Positions 1 to 9,027 are shown, numbered from the stretch's first letter. The stretch: 64,000 nucleotides of DNA from CBDAUN01 sp965214615 (GCA_965214615.1 OZ243952.1:1612001-1676000); one strand, 5' to 3'. Notes: a model not told the origin generated them from the letters alone. A program made the numbers and translations.

Positions 1-101
1 ATTTCGCAAGTGACCCGCACTGCCCAGCACAGTGGTTGTCTTGTCGCCTGGCAAGGAATCCGTGGAATGCTGCATCAATCAGAGGGTTCTAGAACTGCTG
101 A

Positions 102-569
102 TCAATCGGGATCAAGAATCAATCCATCAAAGGATAGGTGTGTAGGCAAATAAAATCCGTACAAGTACATGCCGTTAGTAACTTCGTATTGAGGACTAGT
201 CAGAACGACTTTCAGTGTCTCACCGTTGCCTTCGTCAAGGTCATCTTCGAATAATTTTATATTGACCTTTGCGGTCGTTGCCGAGCCTTCCGGGAAAACA
301 ATCTTGCCTGTTTTTCCGTCAGGGACATTGTAGTCCGATCCATTTTTCGCGGAACCGTCTTTTACACTGTATGAATAACGGACTTTCTCCGGATAATTGT
401 AACCGTCACTTGTCGTTGGCTTGGTTATTTCGAAGGCCATGGTGTTGCCTTCGTATTCTTTTACATCATATGCTATGCCCACGGGTGCGTAGACGGTTGC
501 TGCCAGCGCCAGGAGTATGTAATTCACTTTTGGCTTTAGCAGTCGTACAACATGCTGGCCACTACTCAT
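102..569 (-). CDS. Secreted Calx-beta domain protein (small)
   Basis: A 155-residue exported protein of unknown role. An N-terminal hydrophobic stretch (about residues 15-33) looks like a signal peptide. The rest resembles one Calx-beta repeat: an acidic EYEGNTMAFEI strand, a Y-S-V ... GSDY loop, GKIVFPEGS, and the acidic FEDDLDEGNGETL turn typical of the family. Calx-beta domains bind calcium or serve as beta-sandwich adhesion modules. The ATG at 569 follows an AAGGAAA ribosome site with 8 bases of spacing. The gene at 1571-2131 is a paralogue: both share the VKEGEGxTM-like start and an F-x-G-x-ILD ending. A single isolated Calx-beta unit is unusually short, since most such proteins carry arrays of them. 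The assignment rests on motif memory and is moderately sure. Confidence 0.6.
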   Translation of the reverse strand: MSSGQHVVRLLKPKVNYILLALAATVYAPVGIAYDVKEYEGNTMAFEITKPTTSDGYNYPEKVRYSYSVKDGSAKNGSDYNVPDGKTGKIVFPEGSATTAKVNIKLFEDDLDEGNGETLKVVLTSPQYEVTNGMYLYGFYLPTHLSFDGLILDPD

Positions 570-1570
570 CGGTATATTTCCTTCGTCCTGTTATCAATTA
601 GCGAGATCGCTACGTTACCGTTTACTCATTGTAACTCAGAAGATTGGCGTGGGCACTGTATGATGGTGCCCATGAGCCCTCTTCCAGTGTATTAATGGCC
701 CCTTAATATAGCATAACCCCTTGCCTCCCCAATCCCGAAGCGGTCATCGTGGCCTCCGGCTGCCAAGGTTTTAAATTTCAGCGTTGACGAAGTTGCAGTA
801 CAGATACTTACTGTTCGATTTCCAAATTACCAAGCTTCCGGAATAATCCTGATTGTCGCTTTACAATCCGCCACCGCAATGCAACCTGGGTGTCGTACAG
901 CACCGGGTTGTGCATCAGCGAAGTCGTTGCGCTGAAAGTCAGGGCCAGCGATTCGGGCAAGGCGGTGCTTCGCGTCGGATCCGGCAAGGGCAGTCACGAG
1001 CGCACGGTGTTTGTGTCGTCTTAGCTGTTCGAAACGCTCCGCGACTGCTATTGGCAGCTTTATCCCCTGCCGGCAAGCTGGGCGTTTTCCGCTGCTGTTG
1101 GTTGACCGATGAAGCCGCTCCTTGCAAGCAGCCTTCAACTTAGCGCGTGATCGCGCAGAGGCCGGAGACGCAGTGTGCGAATCCGCATCGGAATTACTGT
1201 GGATCTTGCAATCAGCAAAAAGGTACTACGATATGCCGGCAGGAAGGAGGCATCATCTGATTCTGCCTCGTATCAGGAGATCCATTTTTGTAATTTGCCA
1301 TGCCATACCAGAACCGACGACCCCCGGCAAATCCAATGGTCATTTGAATCCTATCAGGCGAGTCCGGCGCGAATTCCAGTAAGACTGCACTTGGAACAAC
1401 CGAATGCTATCCCCGTAAGGTGAACCGAATACCCCTGCCCGGGATACCGGGCCGCACAGTTGCAAATTTGCTGCACAGAGACAATCTGAAAAAGAAAATC
1501 GTCGACCAACGTGAGAACTCTTTGCATCTCATCCTTTGGTCAATACTTTCAGTTGTTTATGTTCAGCGTG
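570..1570. other. 1-kb region without a recognisable gene
   Basis: This gap separates the two Calx-beta genes. Several short open frames exist on both strands, none with a recognised domain. The most protein-like is a plus-strand frame from about 799 to the TAG at 1022-1024, encoding a cysteine-containing segment with no ATG at its start, possibly a gene relic. No repeats or RNA genes were recognised. Confidence 0.4.
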
Positions 1571-2131
1571 TTATTCGCCGTAAGTAGAACCGGTGTAGCA
1601 GGATCCATAATGTTGGTTGAAGTAAGAATCCGTTCTATCCAGAATTACTCCGGTAAAGGTCTTAGAACTTGTGCAATATTGACACTGCCGTTGACCGTAG
1701 TCGTTGATTCCACAATTCCAGCAAGGATTGTAGGTATATATGGTGCCTCCGAGCCATTGGGATCGTGCATTTTTGAGATGTAAATAGAAATCTTCCTCGC
1801 ACTCGCGGTCCACCGAGTCATCGAGAATATTTATGTAAATCTTCTTGGTTTGCTGAAATTGCTCGAACACAATTGTTCCGCTTACCGCGGTATAGTCATC
1901 ACCTGCTTTTGCAGCATTGTTTTCAGTGCTGTAGTCGTACTTGATCCTTAGTCCTGAACTCACAGGACCAGGCAACTTAAATTCAATTTCCATCGTCTCG
2001 CCTTCGCCCTCTTTGACCGTCGTTGCATTAGCCAGCGGAGAAGAAACGATTAAAACCAAAAGCCCTGTAAAAATTTGGCAATGCAGCCAAAATTTACGAG
2101 GAAGTGTGTAAGCGTAACGTTTGGTTTTCAT
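1571..2131 (-). CDS. Secreted Calx-beta domain protein with Cys-rich tail
   Basis: A 186-residue exported protein. The start is placed at the ATG at 2131, because the residues after it form a basic n-region (KTKRYAYTLPRK), a hydrophobic core and an ANA cleavage site. The longer open frame upstream runs through AT-rich leader DNA. The mature part resembles one Calx-beta unit (VKEGEGETMEIEF, AGDDY, SGTIVFEQ, LDDSVDRECEEDF). It then has a tail not typical of the family: CWNC, about 10 residues, CQYC, which could hold a metal or form disulfides. It is a paralogue of the gene at 102-569. A strong sigma-70-like promoter lies upstream at 2243-2271, giving a leader of about 100 bases. The function is unknown. 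Confidence 0.6.
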   Translation of the reverse strand: MKTKRYAYTLPRKFWLHCQIFTGLLVLIVSSPLANATTVKEGEGETMEIEFKLPGPVSSGLRIKYDYSTENNAAKAGDDYTAVSGTIVFEQFQQTKKIYINILDDSVDRECEEDFYLHLKNARSQWLGGTIYTYNPCWNCGINDYGQRQCQYCTSSKTFTGVILDRTDSYFNQHYGSCYTGSTYGE

Positions 2132-2718
2132 AGTCCTGCATCTCGAATAGGAATTGTTCTGCAATCGAAGAAATTTATGTAAGATTTTGAAAATATTGCT
2201 GATCGATAAATTTCTGCGTGATGCATTAGTCGGTAAATATTTATAATACCTATCATATCGATATATGTCAAAAATTATTATAAGGCCGCAAATGATGCAC
2301 TTGAGTACTGGAATTGATTTCTTGACCGCGATTGATCTGTCACTTCGCTCAGTTATCTGAATTGGCGCGGCAGGCGCTAGCGCAGGTCGACTCATTGCCT
2401 TTCTGCAGCAATTTTGGAATGTTGTAAAAGATTGCGACCACCAAAAACCGCATTCGGTGGCGGATTGTCGGCGTCAATTCGGGCAAGAATCACAATGTTT
2501 CGGTTATAGCAGACATGGCATGGTCTAACTGCTGTAACTACCAGGCATCATTCGGCTCAGGAACCATTGCAGGTTCGCGTAGCACCCAATGCTCATGCCG
2601 GATTCGTCGGCGATACGGTGCCAGGTACGTTCTTGAGTACGGGTGCGAAAGGGCTGGTCCCGGGTCGCGAGGCGCTTTAAGAATTATCCGATTCGCTGCG
2701 TATTGCCCCGAATTCGAC
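2132..2718. other. AT-rich leader and intergenic region
   Basis: The left part (2132-2300) is AT-rich and holds the promoter of the minus-strand Calx-beta gene. The right part up to 2718 lies beyond the stop of the BKACE gene. No gene was recognised, and short frames on both strands look like noise. Confidence 0.4.
2243..2271 (-). promoter_or_regulatory. Sigma-70-like promoter of the Cys-rich Calx-beta gene
   Basis: Read on the minus strand, a perfect -35 box TTGACA (2271-2266) is followed by a 17-base spacer and a -10 box TATTAT (2248-2243). Transcription would start near 2236, about 105 bases before the ATG at 2131. The surrounding DNA is AT-rich. Confidence 0.6.
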
Positions 2719-3651
2719 CTAGAACTTGACGTTGCCTTGACCTTTGAGTGCCAGTCTGGTCCTCGCTTCATCAGGTGTCGCGACACAATGGCCGAGCGAT
2801 TCGATGATCGTGCGAATCTTGGCAACCTGTTCGGCATTGGATTTGGCGAGTTCGCCTTTGCCGAGCCAGAGGCTGTCTTCAAGTCCTACGCGCAAGTTTC
2901 CGCCCATGGTTGCCGCCTGAGTGGCAAATGGCATTTGGAATCGCCCGGCAGCCAGTACCGACCATTCGAAATCATCGCCGAATAGCTTGCATGCAATTGA
3001 ATGCATATGCGCCAGATTGTCAGGGTCCGCTCCAACGCCACCTAGGATTCCGTATATGAGTTGGACAAACATCGGGGGCTTGATCAAGCCCTGGTCGACG
3101 AAATAGGCCAGATTGTAAAGATGTCCTAAGTCGTAGCACTCAAACTCAAATCGTGTTCCATGTTCCTCGCCAAGCTCTTTAAGAGCATACTCTATTGTCT
3201 TGAAAGTATTGGGAAAGATAAAGTTTCTTGTCATTTCCAGAAACGGCTTCTCCCACTCGAACTTCCAATCTGCGTATTTCTCGGCCATCGGGAAAACTCC
3301 GAAGTTCAATGATCCCATGTTGAGTGACGCCATTTCCGGACTGGCGTGTAAAGCGGCAGCCAGCCGTTCATCAATCGTCATGCCAAGTCCTCCGCCCGTA
3401 GATACATTGACGATCGCATTGGTTCGTTCGCCAATGTCCGGCAGAAACTGCATAAAGGTTTCCGGTCGGTAGTCGGGCCGACCCACTTGCGGGTCCCGTG
3501 CATGAAGGTGGACGATCGCCGCTCCGGCTTCAGCCGCACCTACGGCGGCATCGGCAATCTGTGCCGGGGTAATCGGCAGATAAGGCGACATTGATGGAGT
3601 ATGAATGCCTCCGGTCACGGCGCAGGTAATAATCACACTGTTATTTTTCAA
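2719..3651 (-). CDS. BKACE family beta-keto acid cleavage enzyme (DUF849)
   Basis: A 310-residue TIM-barrel enzyme of the BKACE (3-keto-5-aminohexanoate cleavage) family. These enzymes use acetyl-CoA to cleave beta-keto acids, giving acetoacetate and a new CoA thioester. The metal-binding HLHARDP motif sits at His48 and His50, and the AVTGG N-terminus and the VGLEDSL segment near the C-terminus are typical. The start is the TTG at 3651, with GGAGG six bases upstream; no ATG fits, and the open frame further upstream belongs to the preceding SDR region. It is the last gene of the Rieske-dehydrogenase-SDR operon. Next to a carnitine dehydrogenase, the likely substrate is 3-dehydrocarnitine, giving betainyl-CoA (CdhC-like). 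The family call is firm and the substrate is inferred. Confidence 0.85.
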   Translation of the reverse strand: MKNNSVIITCAVTGGIHTPSMSPYLPITPAQIADAAVGAAEAGAAIVHLHARDPQVGRPDYRPETFMQFLPDIGERTNAIVNVSTGGGLGMTIDERLAAALHASPEMASLNMGSLNFGVFPMAEKYADWKFEWEKPFLEMTRNFIFPNTFKTIEYALKELGEEHGTRFEFECYDLGHLYNLAYFVDQGLIKPPMFVQLIYGILGGVGADPDNLAHMHSIACKLFGDDFEWSVLAAGRFQMPFATQAATMGGNLRVGLEDSLWLGKGELAKSNAEQVAKIRTIIESLGHCVATPDEARTRLALKGQGNVKF

Positions 3652-3707
3652 GGCAAACCTCCGGTTGAAATGGCTAATGCCCCATGACGAATGATCTACG
3701 GCTGGCG

Positions 3708-4466
3708 CTACAGGTGCATCTGCTGGACCTGGGCGCTCAGACCGCCGTCGATCACCCACAGCTGTCCGGAGGCATAGCGGGCCTCGTCGGATGCCAGCCA
3801 GTTGACAAGATTGGCGATGTCTTCGGGCTGGCCGTAGGTTCGCATTGGGTGAGCATCCCGTGCCGCCTTTTTCAAGGTCTCCGAGTCGGCGCGGTCGGCA
3901 AAGAAGCTGGCGAGCATCGGTGTGTCGACATATCCTGGACATACGGCATTGACTCGAATGCCTTGCGGCCCGTGATCGCATGCCATGGCTCGAGTGAGGG
4001 CATGGACAGCCCCCTTGGTTGCGCAATATGCAGCCAATTTGGGATCGGCGATGAACCCGTCATAGGATCCGAAGTTGATAACGCTCGCCCCATTGGAGCG
4101 CCGCAGTAGGGGCAGGGCATGTCTGGATGCAAGAAATGTGCCTGTCACGTTGATTGCAAAAATACGATTCCATTCTTCCAGCGAAGTTTCCTCAATCGTC
4201 TTTTCGATTTCAATTCCCGCTGCATTGACCAGGATGTCAAGTCGATCCCACTCCTGACTTAACAGTTCAAAAAATGATGCAGCGTTGCGCTCGCAGGTGA
4301 CGTCGTATTCCATAAAGCGAACGCCATTGTTCGGCTCAGAGCGCCGGCTCAGGTCTGCGGACACTACGGTTGCGCCTTCGCTTGCGAAACGGGTGCATAT
4401 TGCTTGGCCGATGCCTCCTTCGCCTCCGGTTACAACTGCCGTTTTACCTTCAAGAATTTGCCCCAT
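3708..4466 (-). CDS. SDR family oxidoreductase in carnitine operon
   Basis: A 252-residue classical short-chain dehydrogenase. It has the TGGEGGIG cofactor loop (residues about 13-20), NAAG, an active-site Ser followed by YCATK, and PGYVDT after the catalytic helix. The start at 4466 is chosen because GGAGAA precedes it by about 7 bases; an earlier Met would overlap the end of the dehydrogenase gene. It lies 35 bases after the carnitine dehydrogenase gene and 56 bases before the BKACE gene, so it is probably co-transcribed with both. The substrate is unknown. Reduction of acetoacetate (a BKACE product) to 3-hydroxybutyrate, or handling of a hydroxylated quaternary amine, are possibilities and not shown. 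Confidence 0.85.
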   Translation of the reverse strand: MGQILEGKTAVVTGGEGGIGQAICTRFASEGATVVSADLSRRSEPNNGVRFMEYDVTCERNAASFFELLSQEWDRLDILVNAAGIEIEKTIEETSLEEWNRIFAINVTGTFLASRHALPLLRRSNGASVINFGSYDGFIADPKLAAYCATKGAVHALTRAMACDHGPQGIRVNAVCPGYVDTPMLASFFADRADSETLKKAARDAHPMRTYGQPEDIANLVNWLASDEARYASGQLWVIDGGLSAQVQQMHL

Positions 4467-4501
4467 GATCAATTTCTCCGGATTGAATAATAAGTTTTTC
4501 G

Positions 4502-5470
4502 TCAACCCCGTTCAGTTCGCCGACTGCTTGAAATGCGCTTGCGACCTTTGAGAAACTCCAAGATCAGCGCATCGCGCTCTGCAGCCAGCGACTCGGTGCT
4601 TCGCCCTCTGGCTTCGCCTTCAATGCCGGCGACCAGGTCTTCGACTGTGTTCTGGTCGATTTGCACGTCGCCCAATGCATCCCACCAGCGGTGGAAACTG
4701 TCGGCATAGCGCGAACAGAATTCGCGCATGCCCTCTGGGCCGGCGCCTAGATGAAACAGCATATGCGGCCCCATTGCGCCCCAGCGCAGTCCGGGACCCG
4801 CCCAGATCGCCTTGTCGACATCCTCTACAGAAGCAACACCGCTTTGCACCAGATGAATCGCCTCCTTCCACAGCGCAGCCTGCAATCGGTTGGCGACATG
4901 GGCCGGCACCTCTTTCTTGACTCGAATGGTTGTTTTCCCGATACGCCGATAGAAATTTTCCGCCGTGTCGAGTACACCTTCGGCGGTATGCTCGTTCCCC
5001 AGCAATTCCACAAGCGGAATCAAATGGGGCGGATTGAACGGATGACCCAGAATGAAGCGACCGGGATCATTCCAGCCGCGCTGCAGTTCTTTGACCATCA
5101 ATCCTGAAGCCGAGGATGCCACGATCGTGTTTCGAGACAGTTTCGGTTCAATTTCACGATACAGCGCATGCTTGATTCCGATGTGCTCGGGTACGTTTTC
5201 CTGAACGAAATCGGCACCGCGCACAGCATCGCCGGCACAGCTGTAAAACACAACACGGCTACGGTCGCCGCTGCCGGTCATATTCAATTGCTCAAGCGCC
5301 GACCAAGCGCCGTCCACAAATGCGTTGACTTTCTTCTCGATGTCGTGCGATACGTCGAATACATTTACCCGCAGACCGGCTGCCAGGCACAAGGCTGTCC
5401 AGCTTGCGCCGATAACGCCTGCGCCAAGGACGGCAACGGTGTCGAATCTGTCGGCAGCTTCGGCATTCAT
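4502..5470 (-). CDS. L-carnitine dehydrogenase-like 3-hydroxyacyl-CoA dehydrogenase family protein
   Basis: A 322-residue NAD-dependent dehydrogenase of the 3-hydroxyacyl-CoA dehydrogenase fold. The Rossmann GAGVIG lies at residues 16-21, followed by an ENVPE segment, the SSASGLM loop, and GHPFNPPHLIPLVE with the catalytic His. The C-terminal domain carries GPGLRWGAMGPH. This length and these motifs match L-carnitine 3-dehydrogenases, which oxidise L-carnitine to 3-dehydrocarnitine. The ATG at 5470 overlaps the TGA of the upstream Rieske gene (ATGA), implying translational coupling; an in-frame Met at 5509 lies inside that gene. There is no C-terminal thioesterase extension, unlike fused versions known in some rhizobia. 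The activity is inferred from family and context. Confidence 0.82.
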   Translation of the reverse strand: MNAEAADRFDTVAVLGAGVIGASWTALCLAAGLRVNVFDVSHDIEKKVNAFVDGAWSALEQLNMTGSGDRSRVVFYSCAGDAVRGADFVQENVPEHIGIKHALYREIEPKLSRNTIVASSASGLMVKELQRGWNDPGRFILGHPFNPPHLIPLVELLGNEHTAEGVLDTAENFYRRIGKTTIRVKKEVPAHVANRLQAALWKEAIHLVQSGVASVEDVDKAIWAGPGLRWGAMGPHMLFHLGAGPEGMREFCSRYADSFHRWWDALGDVQIDQNTVEDLVAGIEGEARGRSTESLAAERDALILEFLKGRKRISSSRRTERG

Positions 5471-6609
5471 GACGTCTTGGCCTGCTCGTACGCTTGTAGC
5501 ACCAGACAATGAAAATGATGCACCGCATGCTCGCTCAGCCCGCTGTCCTCGGGGTCGACCAGATAGCGGCCTTGTTCAAATGCCGGTGTGCGCATGCCTC
5601 GCTGCACGCTTTCTACGAGTGCGATGTCTTCGGGCTGCAGCACATCGTCAATGAACTTGATTGCTTCTATTTCGTCGTCGTTGGGTTCGGAGGTTTGTAA
5701 AAAGAAATCGAACACTTCATCCGTTTCGGTTTCGCTGACTGGATAAAAGCGCCATGCCATGAAATTGCCGCGTCCGGGATAGCGCATGAGTGTCATGTTG
5801 GGCCACAGGTACCACACCGCATGGTCGGTCACACTGGCGTTTTCGATGTTGTAGGCGTTATTTCCGGAGCTCTTTGCCTTGGCCATATGGCTCGAGTAGA
5901 TGCCATGCGTCGTGACCTGGTAGGTCTTCATATCGATGATCGAGCAGAAATCGCGATGCGCGACCGGACAGTGGTAGCACTCCAGAAAGTTGTCGACTAC
6001 CGCTTTCCAGTTCGCCTGAACCCGATAGGTCAGTCGGTGGGCAAATGTCAATTTGGCGATGTCCGGTGCGAAGTTCCCTATTTCGTTTTCCAGATTTCCG
6101 GTTTGCGTTGCCAGAGAAGGCGCATCGGGGTCGAGGTTGACGAAGACAAAATGACAGAATGTTTCAATGCGGATCGAGGTCAGGCAAACCTTGTCGATGT
6201 CAAAATTCTCCAAATGCTCGCTCTTTCTGGCCTTGAACAAAGAGCCGTCCAGCCTATACATCCATGCGTGATAGGGGCAGGTGATATGTCGCGTCGAGCC
6301 TTCGCCTTGCAGCAGTTCGTGGGCGCGATGCTTGCACACGTTGTAGAACGCCTTGAGTTCGCCATCATCGGCACGAACGACAAAAATACTCTGACCTTGA
6401 ATGTCAGCGGTGACATAGTCGCCCGTACTCTGCAATTTCTCCTCGTGGCAGACAAATTGCCATGTTTTTTGAAAAATCTGCTCCTTTTCGACTTTGAGAA
6501 AATGAGGGTCGGTGTAGCAAACCTTGTTGATCGAATAGGAACGTTGAGGCATGGGATCAAATCCCTTTCGGAGATGATCAATTTGCTGCTGGCTTAACAC
6601 TGCATTCAT
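5467..6609 (-). CDS. Rieske oxygenase alpha subunit, quaternary-ammonium type (GbcA/CntA/YeaW-like)
   Basis: A 380-residue Rieske non-heme iron oxygenase. The [2Fe-2S] ligands are C92-K-H94 and C111-P-Y-H114. The catalytic iron site is in DNFLECYHCPVAH (His213 and His218), with a third ligand probably Asp328 in the PED segment. The residue bridging to the Rieske centre is Glu210 rather than Asp, as in carnitine and betaine oxygenases. Start 6609 is preferred over 6615 because AGGG then sits 8 bases upstream. Being co-transcribed with carnitine dehydrogenase and BKACE genes, it more likely demethylates glycine betaine than cleaves carnitine directly. The ferredoxin-reductase partner such enzymes need is not in the window. 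The class is sure and the substrate is inferred. Confidence 0.85.
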   Translation of the reverse strand: MNAVLSQQQIDHLRKGFDPMPQRSYSINKVCYTDPHFLKVEKEQIFQKTWQFVCHEEKLQSTGDYVTADIQGQSIFVVRADDGELKAFYNVCKHRAHELLQGEGSTRHITCPYHAWMYRLDGSLFKARKSEHLENFDIDKVCLTSIRIETFCHFVFVNLDPDAPSLATQTGNLENEIGNFAPDIAKLTFAHRLTYRVQANWKAVVDNFLECYHCPVAHRDFCSIIDMKTYQVTTHGIYSSHMAKAKSSGNNAYNIENASVTDHAVWYLWPNMTLMRYPGRGNFMAWRFYPVSETETDEVFDFFLQTSEPNDDEIEAIKFIDDVLQPEDIALVESVQRGMRTPAFEQGRYLVDPEDSGLSEHAVHHFHCLVLQAYEQAKTS

Positions 6610-6719
6610 CGGCATTGCCCTTTTTTTGTTTGTTGCATGCAAAACGGCTGGACAAGCACAATATACGCGCGAATGAATCAGCGAGCATGAAATTATTCGC
6701 CAAATTTCTGTGCAATTGC

Positions 6720-7753
6720 GGCAACACGATGACCGACGGATTCAAATTCGCATTTCGATGTTTTTGCTGCCTGATTTTAATGCCGGTGCGGCGTTTTCAC
6801 TTCCGGATCCGTCTCGCGCTGCAAACGACGTTCGAGGCTCCAGCACCTATCGCTGGAGCCTTGATTACGCACGATGACAATGCGATTACGGCGAGCAATG
6901 GAGTGTCTTTAGATGTGGACGCAATGACGGGAGAATCTGAAGAGTTTGATCTGGTTGCAGTGAATGCGAATCCGGCTCCGAAGCGGCATCAATTCGCCAA
7001 ACTCGGAGACTGGTTCGTCAAATGGGCCAGACAGGGCACTGTGCTCGCAGGCATTGGTACGGCGATTTCGTGCTTACCGGACTGGGCTTTGCTGAACGGC
7101 TATCGGGCTACTGTTCACTACGAACACGGTGGCGCCGTTCAGGAACCCTTTCTAAGACTAGTCTTTGAAGAGGCGCTCTACGTGATTGACCGTGACCGAA
7201 TCACTTGCTGCGCCAGCACAGCGGCGACGGATCTGGCCCTTCGACCGATCCGGAGCCATCACAGAATGGATCTGACGAGCGCATCGGCGTTCTATCTGTT
7301 CAAGGAGCGGTACCGCATGGGCAACGAGGCTCAAGTCAAGCGCGAACTCGAACCGATTGGCTACGCCATGCCGCCCAAGTTGCGCGATGCGGTGATTCGA
7401 ATGTAAATGAATGCGGAAGACCTGCTAAGTCCGAAGGATATTGCTGACGCACCATAACTTTCTGAGAGGAATCTCCAGCGTCTATTCAAACGAATTATCG
7501 GCGTTACTCCGATCCGGGTACTGCATCCAATGTCCGACTGGACCGGTCTCGTGGTCTGGTGACTCACCTGGACATGTCGATTGCGCAAATCGCCAGTGTT
7601 TGCGGATTTGGGACAGCGGAGCAGTTTTTAAGGGTCAATTCGGAGCACTTTCATATCTCGCCCGGACGGGACCGGACTGAAGGACGGACGCCGTTTCAGT
7701 TTCGCGCCTGTCCGTCCGACATCGGGGTATGGGAGCTTTTTTTGACCGGTTGA
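6720..7753 (+). pseudogene. Degraded GlxA/CdhR-type AraC-family regulator
   Basis: This is the remnant of a DJ-1/PfpI-plus-AraC regulator, divergent from the carnitine operon. An N-terminal strand (FLLPDFNAG, then YRWSLDYA) is read in one frame to about 6880. The match continues in another frame (ITASNGVSLDVD, FDLVAV, NGYRATVHYE, YVIDRDRITC) to the TAA at 7404-7406. Past this stop the AraC helix-turn-helix goes on in frame (LLSPKDIA), meets a second TAA near 7456, resumes (LSERNLQRLFKR), then shifts frame near 7520 to LDRSRGLV, SIAQIASVCGFG and SPGRDR. So there are at least two frameshifts and two in-frame stops. Intact relatives (CdhR, GbdR) activate carnitine and betaine genes. No functional protein can be expected. 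Confidence 0.85.
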
Positions 7754-7920
7754 CTGCTTTGGAGGAGCACGCATAGGAAGGCACGCAACTTAACAATGTG
7801 AAATGTTCGATTGCCGCCTTGCACTTTGTCCTCTGCACTGCCGACTATTCGGTAAAGACAGGTTCCTTGTTTCAGAAAAGCGATAGACATGGATGACAAC
7901 TAAAAGATAAAACAATATTG

Positions 7921-8679
7921 TCAATTATTTATCGAGTATTGTTTAAGTGAATTATAAAAATATTGATGATGCTTCAAGTATTCCGTCATGCGAGGAAAAA
8001 CCGCGCTTAGTTCCTCAAACTGCTGCGACTGGGTCTGCAATTCCTCTGGCGTGATCGGCCGAATTTCTTTTGATTCGAGGACATCGCTGTGCCACCCTGC
8101 GACCTGTTTCCAATCTTCTGGGTTTTGATCTTTCCATTTGAATGCGTGATCGGCTGGCGGCAGTCCGATTTCATTCCACAAGGCATTGATTGTTCCTTCG
8201 GTGTCAGACCGAATGTCTTCCGCCTCAATGACCACGGGCTTGCAATTCGATGACTTAAGCACGGCGTCATAGTGTATGAATTGCGCCTCCAGGCCAATTT
8301 CGTCACTGGTGACATCAGGGTCCAGCTTGAAGTACGAAGCAATTGATGCGACCGGATTGCGGATGAGAAAACAGTTCGTCAGGCGGTCGAGGAATTCGGC
8401 ATCATCCAGCAGATGCGGCATCACGTAGTAGCTCATGTCCTTGAAAAATACCGGGGAGTAGTCGGCTTGTTCTACAAGCATGTCGCGCACATCCCGATAT
8501 TCAACCGGGTGTCCTGCTTTGGGCTTGAAATACGGCATGGTGCGCACTTTCCGATTGATGTAGTAGTCGTACATGAAAGGCTCGTGAAAGCACGTCAGAT
8601 CGCCGCGTTCGCGCATAATCCGTTCCGTAGCAGTCGACATGGACCGCGGGTGTGACCATAGGGCGATGATCGGATGCAT
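7921..8679 (-). CDS. Sulfotransferase family protein
   Basis: A 252-residue PAPS-type sulfotransferase-superfamily protein. The 5'-phosphosulfate loop is visible near the N-terminus (LWSHPRSMSTATERIM, residues about 7-22), with HEPF just after it. The 3'-phosphate site appears as RNPVASIASY around residue 110. The protein appears intact and of normal length for small bacterial members. The ATG at 8679 follows a weak GGGAT site. It lies on the same strand as the carnitine operon but upstream of it, beyond the dead regulator. The acceptor is unknown; sulfation of a small hydroxylated amine would fit the context but is speculation. Confidence 0.7.
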   Translation of the reverse strand: MHPIIALWSHPRSMSTATERIMRERGDLTCFHEPFMYDYYINRKVRTMPYFKPKAGHPVEYRDVRDMLVEQADYSPVFFKDMSYYVMPHLLDDAEFLDRLTNCFLIRNPVASIASYFKLDPDVTSDEIGLEAQFIHYDAVLKSSNCKPVVIEAEDIRSDTEGTINALWNEIGLPPADHAFKWKDQNPEDWKQVAGWHSDVLESKEIRPITPEELQTQSQQFEELSAVFPRMTEYLKHHQYFYNSLKQYSINN

Positions 8680-9027
8680 TTCGATTTATCCCGCGCTGGA
8701 ACTAGGGTGCTGCGACTTGTTTTACGGTATAAGGCAGGTCAGCCAGATTACGGTTTAGCCACCATCAGGCCATTTTGTAAGAAGTCAGGACTTTGTAGCA
8801 CACGAACTGCGAAGCAGTGAGTCAAATCGCAAGAAAGTGGCCCGCGGGCACCACCGCCGGGCCGTGAGCGGCCAGTGCAATTTCGACATAACATACCTGA
8901 CCGCTGAGGAGTATATTACCAGAAACGCATGGCTTGAGGCATCGCCTTCGGCGTGCGTCGGACAGCTTTCGCGCTTGGCATGGCGGCAGCCTGCGATCAA
9001 TCGCTGCGGACGCCAAGGAACTAAGGA
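8680..9027. other. Divergent intergenic region, no gene seen
   Basis: About 350 bases separate the divergent sulfotransferase and SDR genes and should hold promoters for both. A GC-rich self-complementary patch lies near 8840-8870. No convincing promoter boxes or coding frame were recognised. Confidence 0.35.

Noticed and set aside
827..1138. 103-codon minus-strand frame in the Calx-beta gap
   Set aside because: No ribosome site, no domain, and competing frames of similar quality on the other strand.
5821..6597. 258-codon plus-strand frame opposite the Rieske gene
   Set aside because: It is fully antisense to a gene with intact iron-site motifs and shows no domain of its own.
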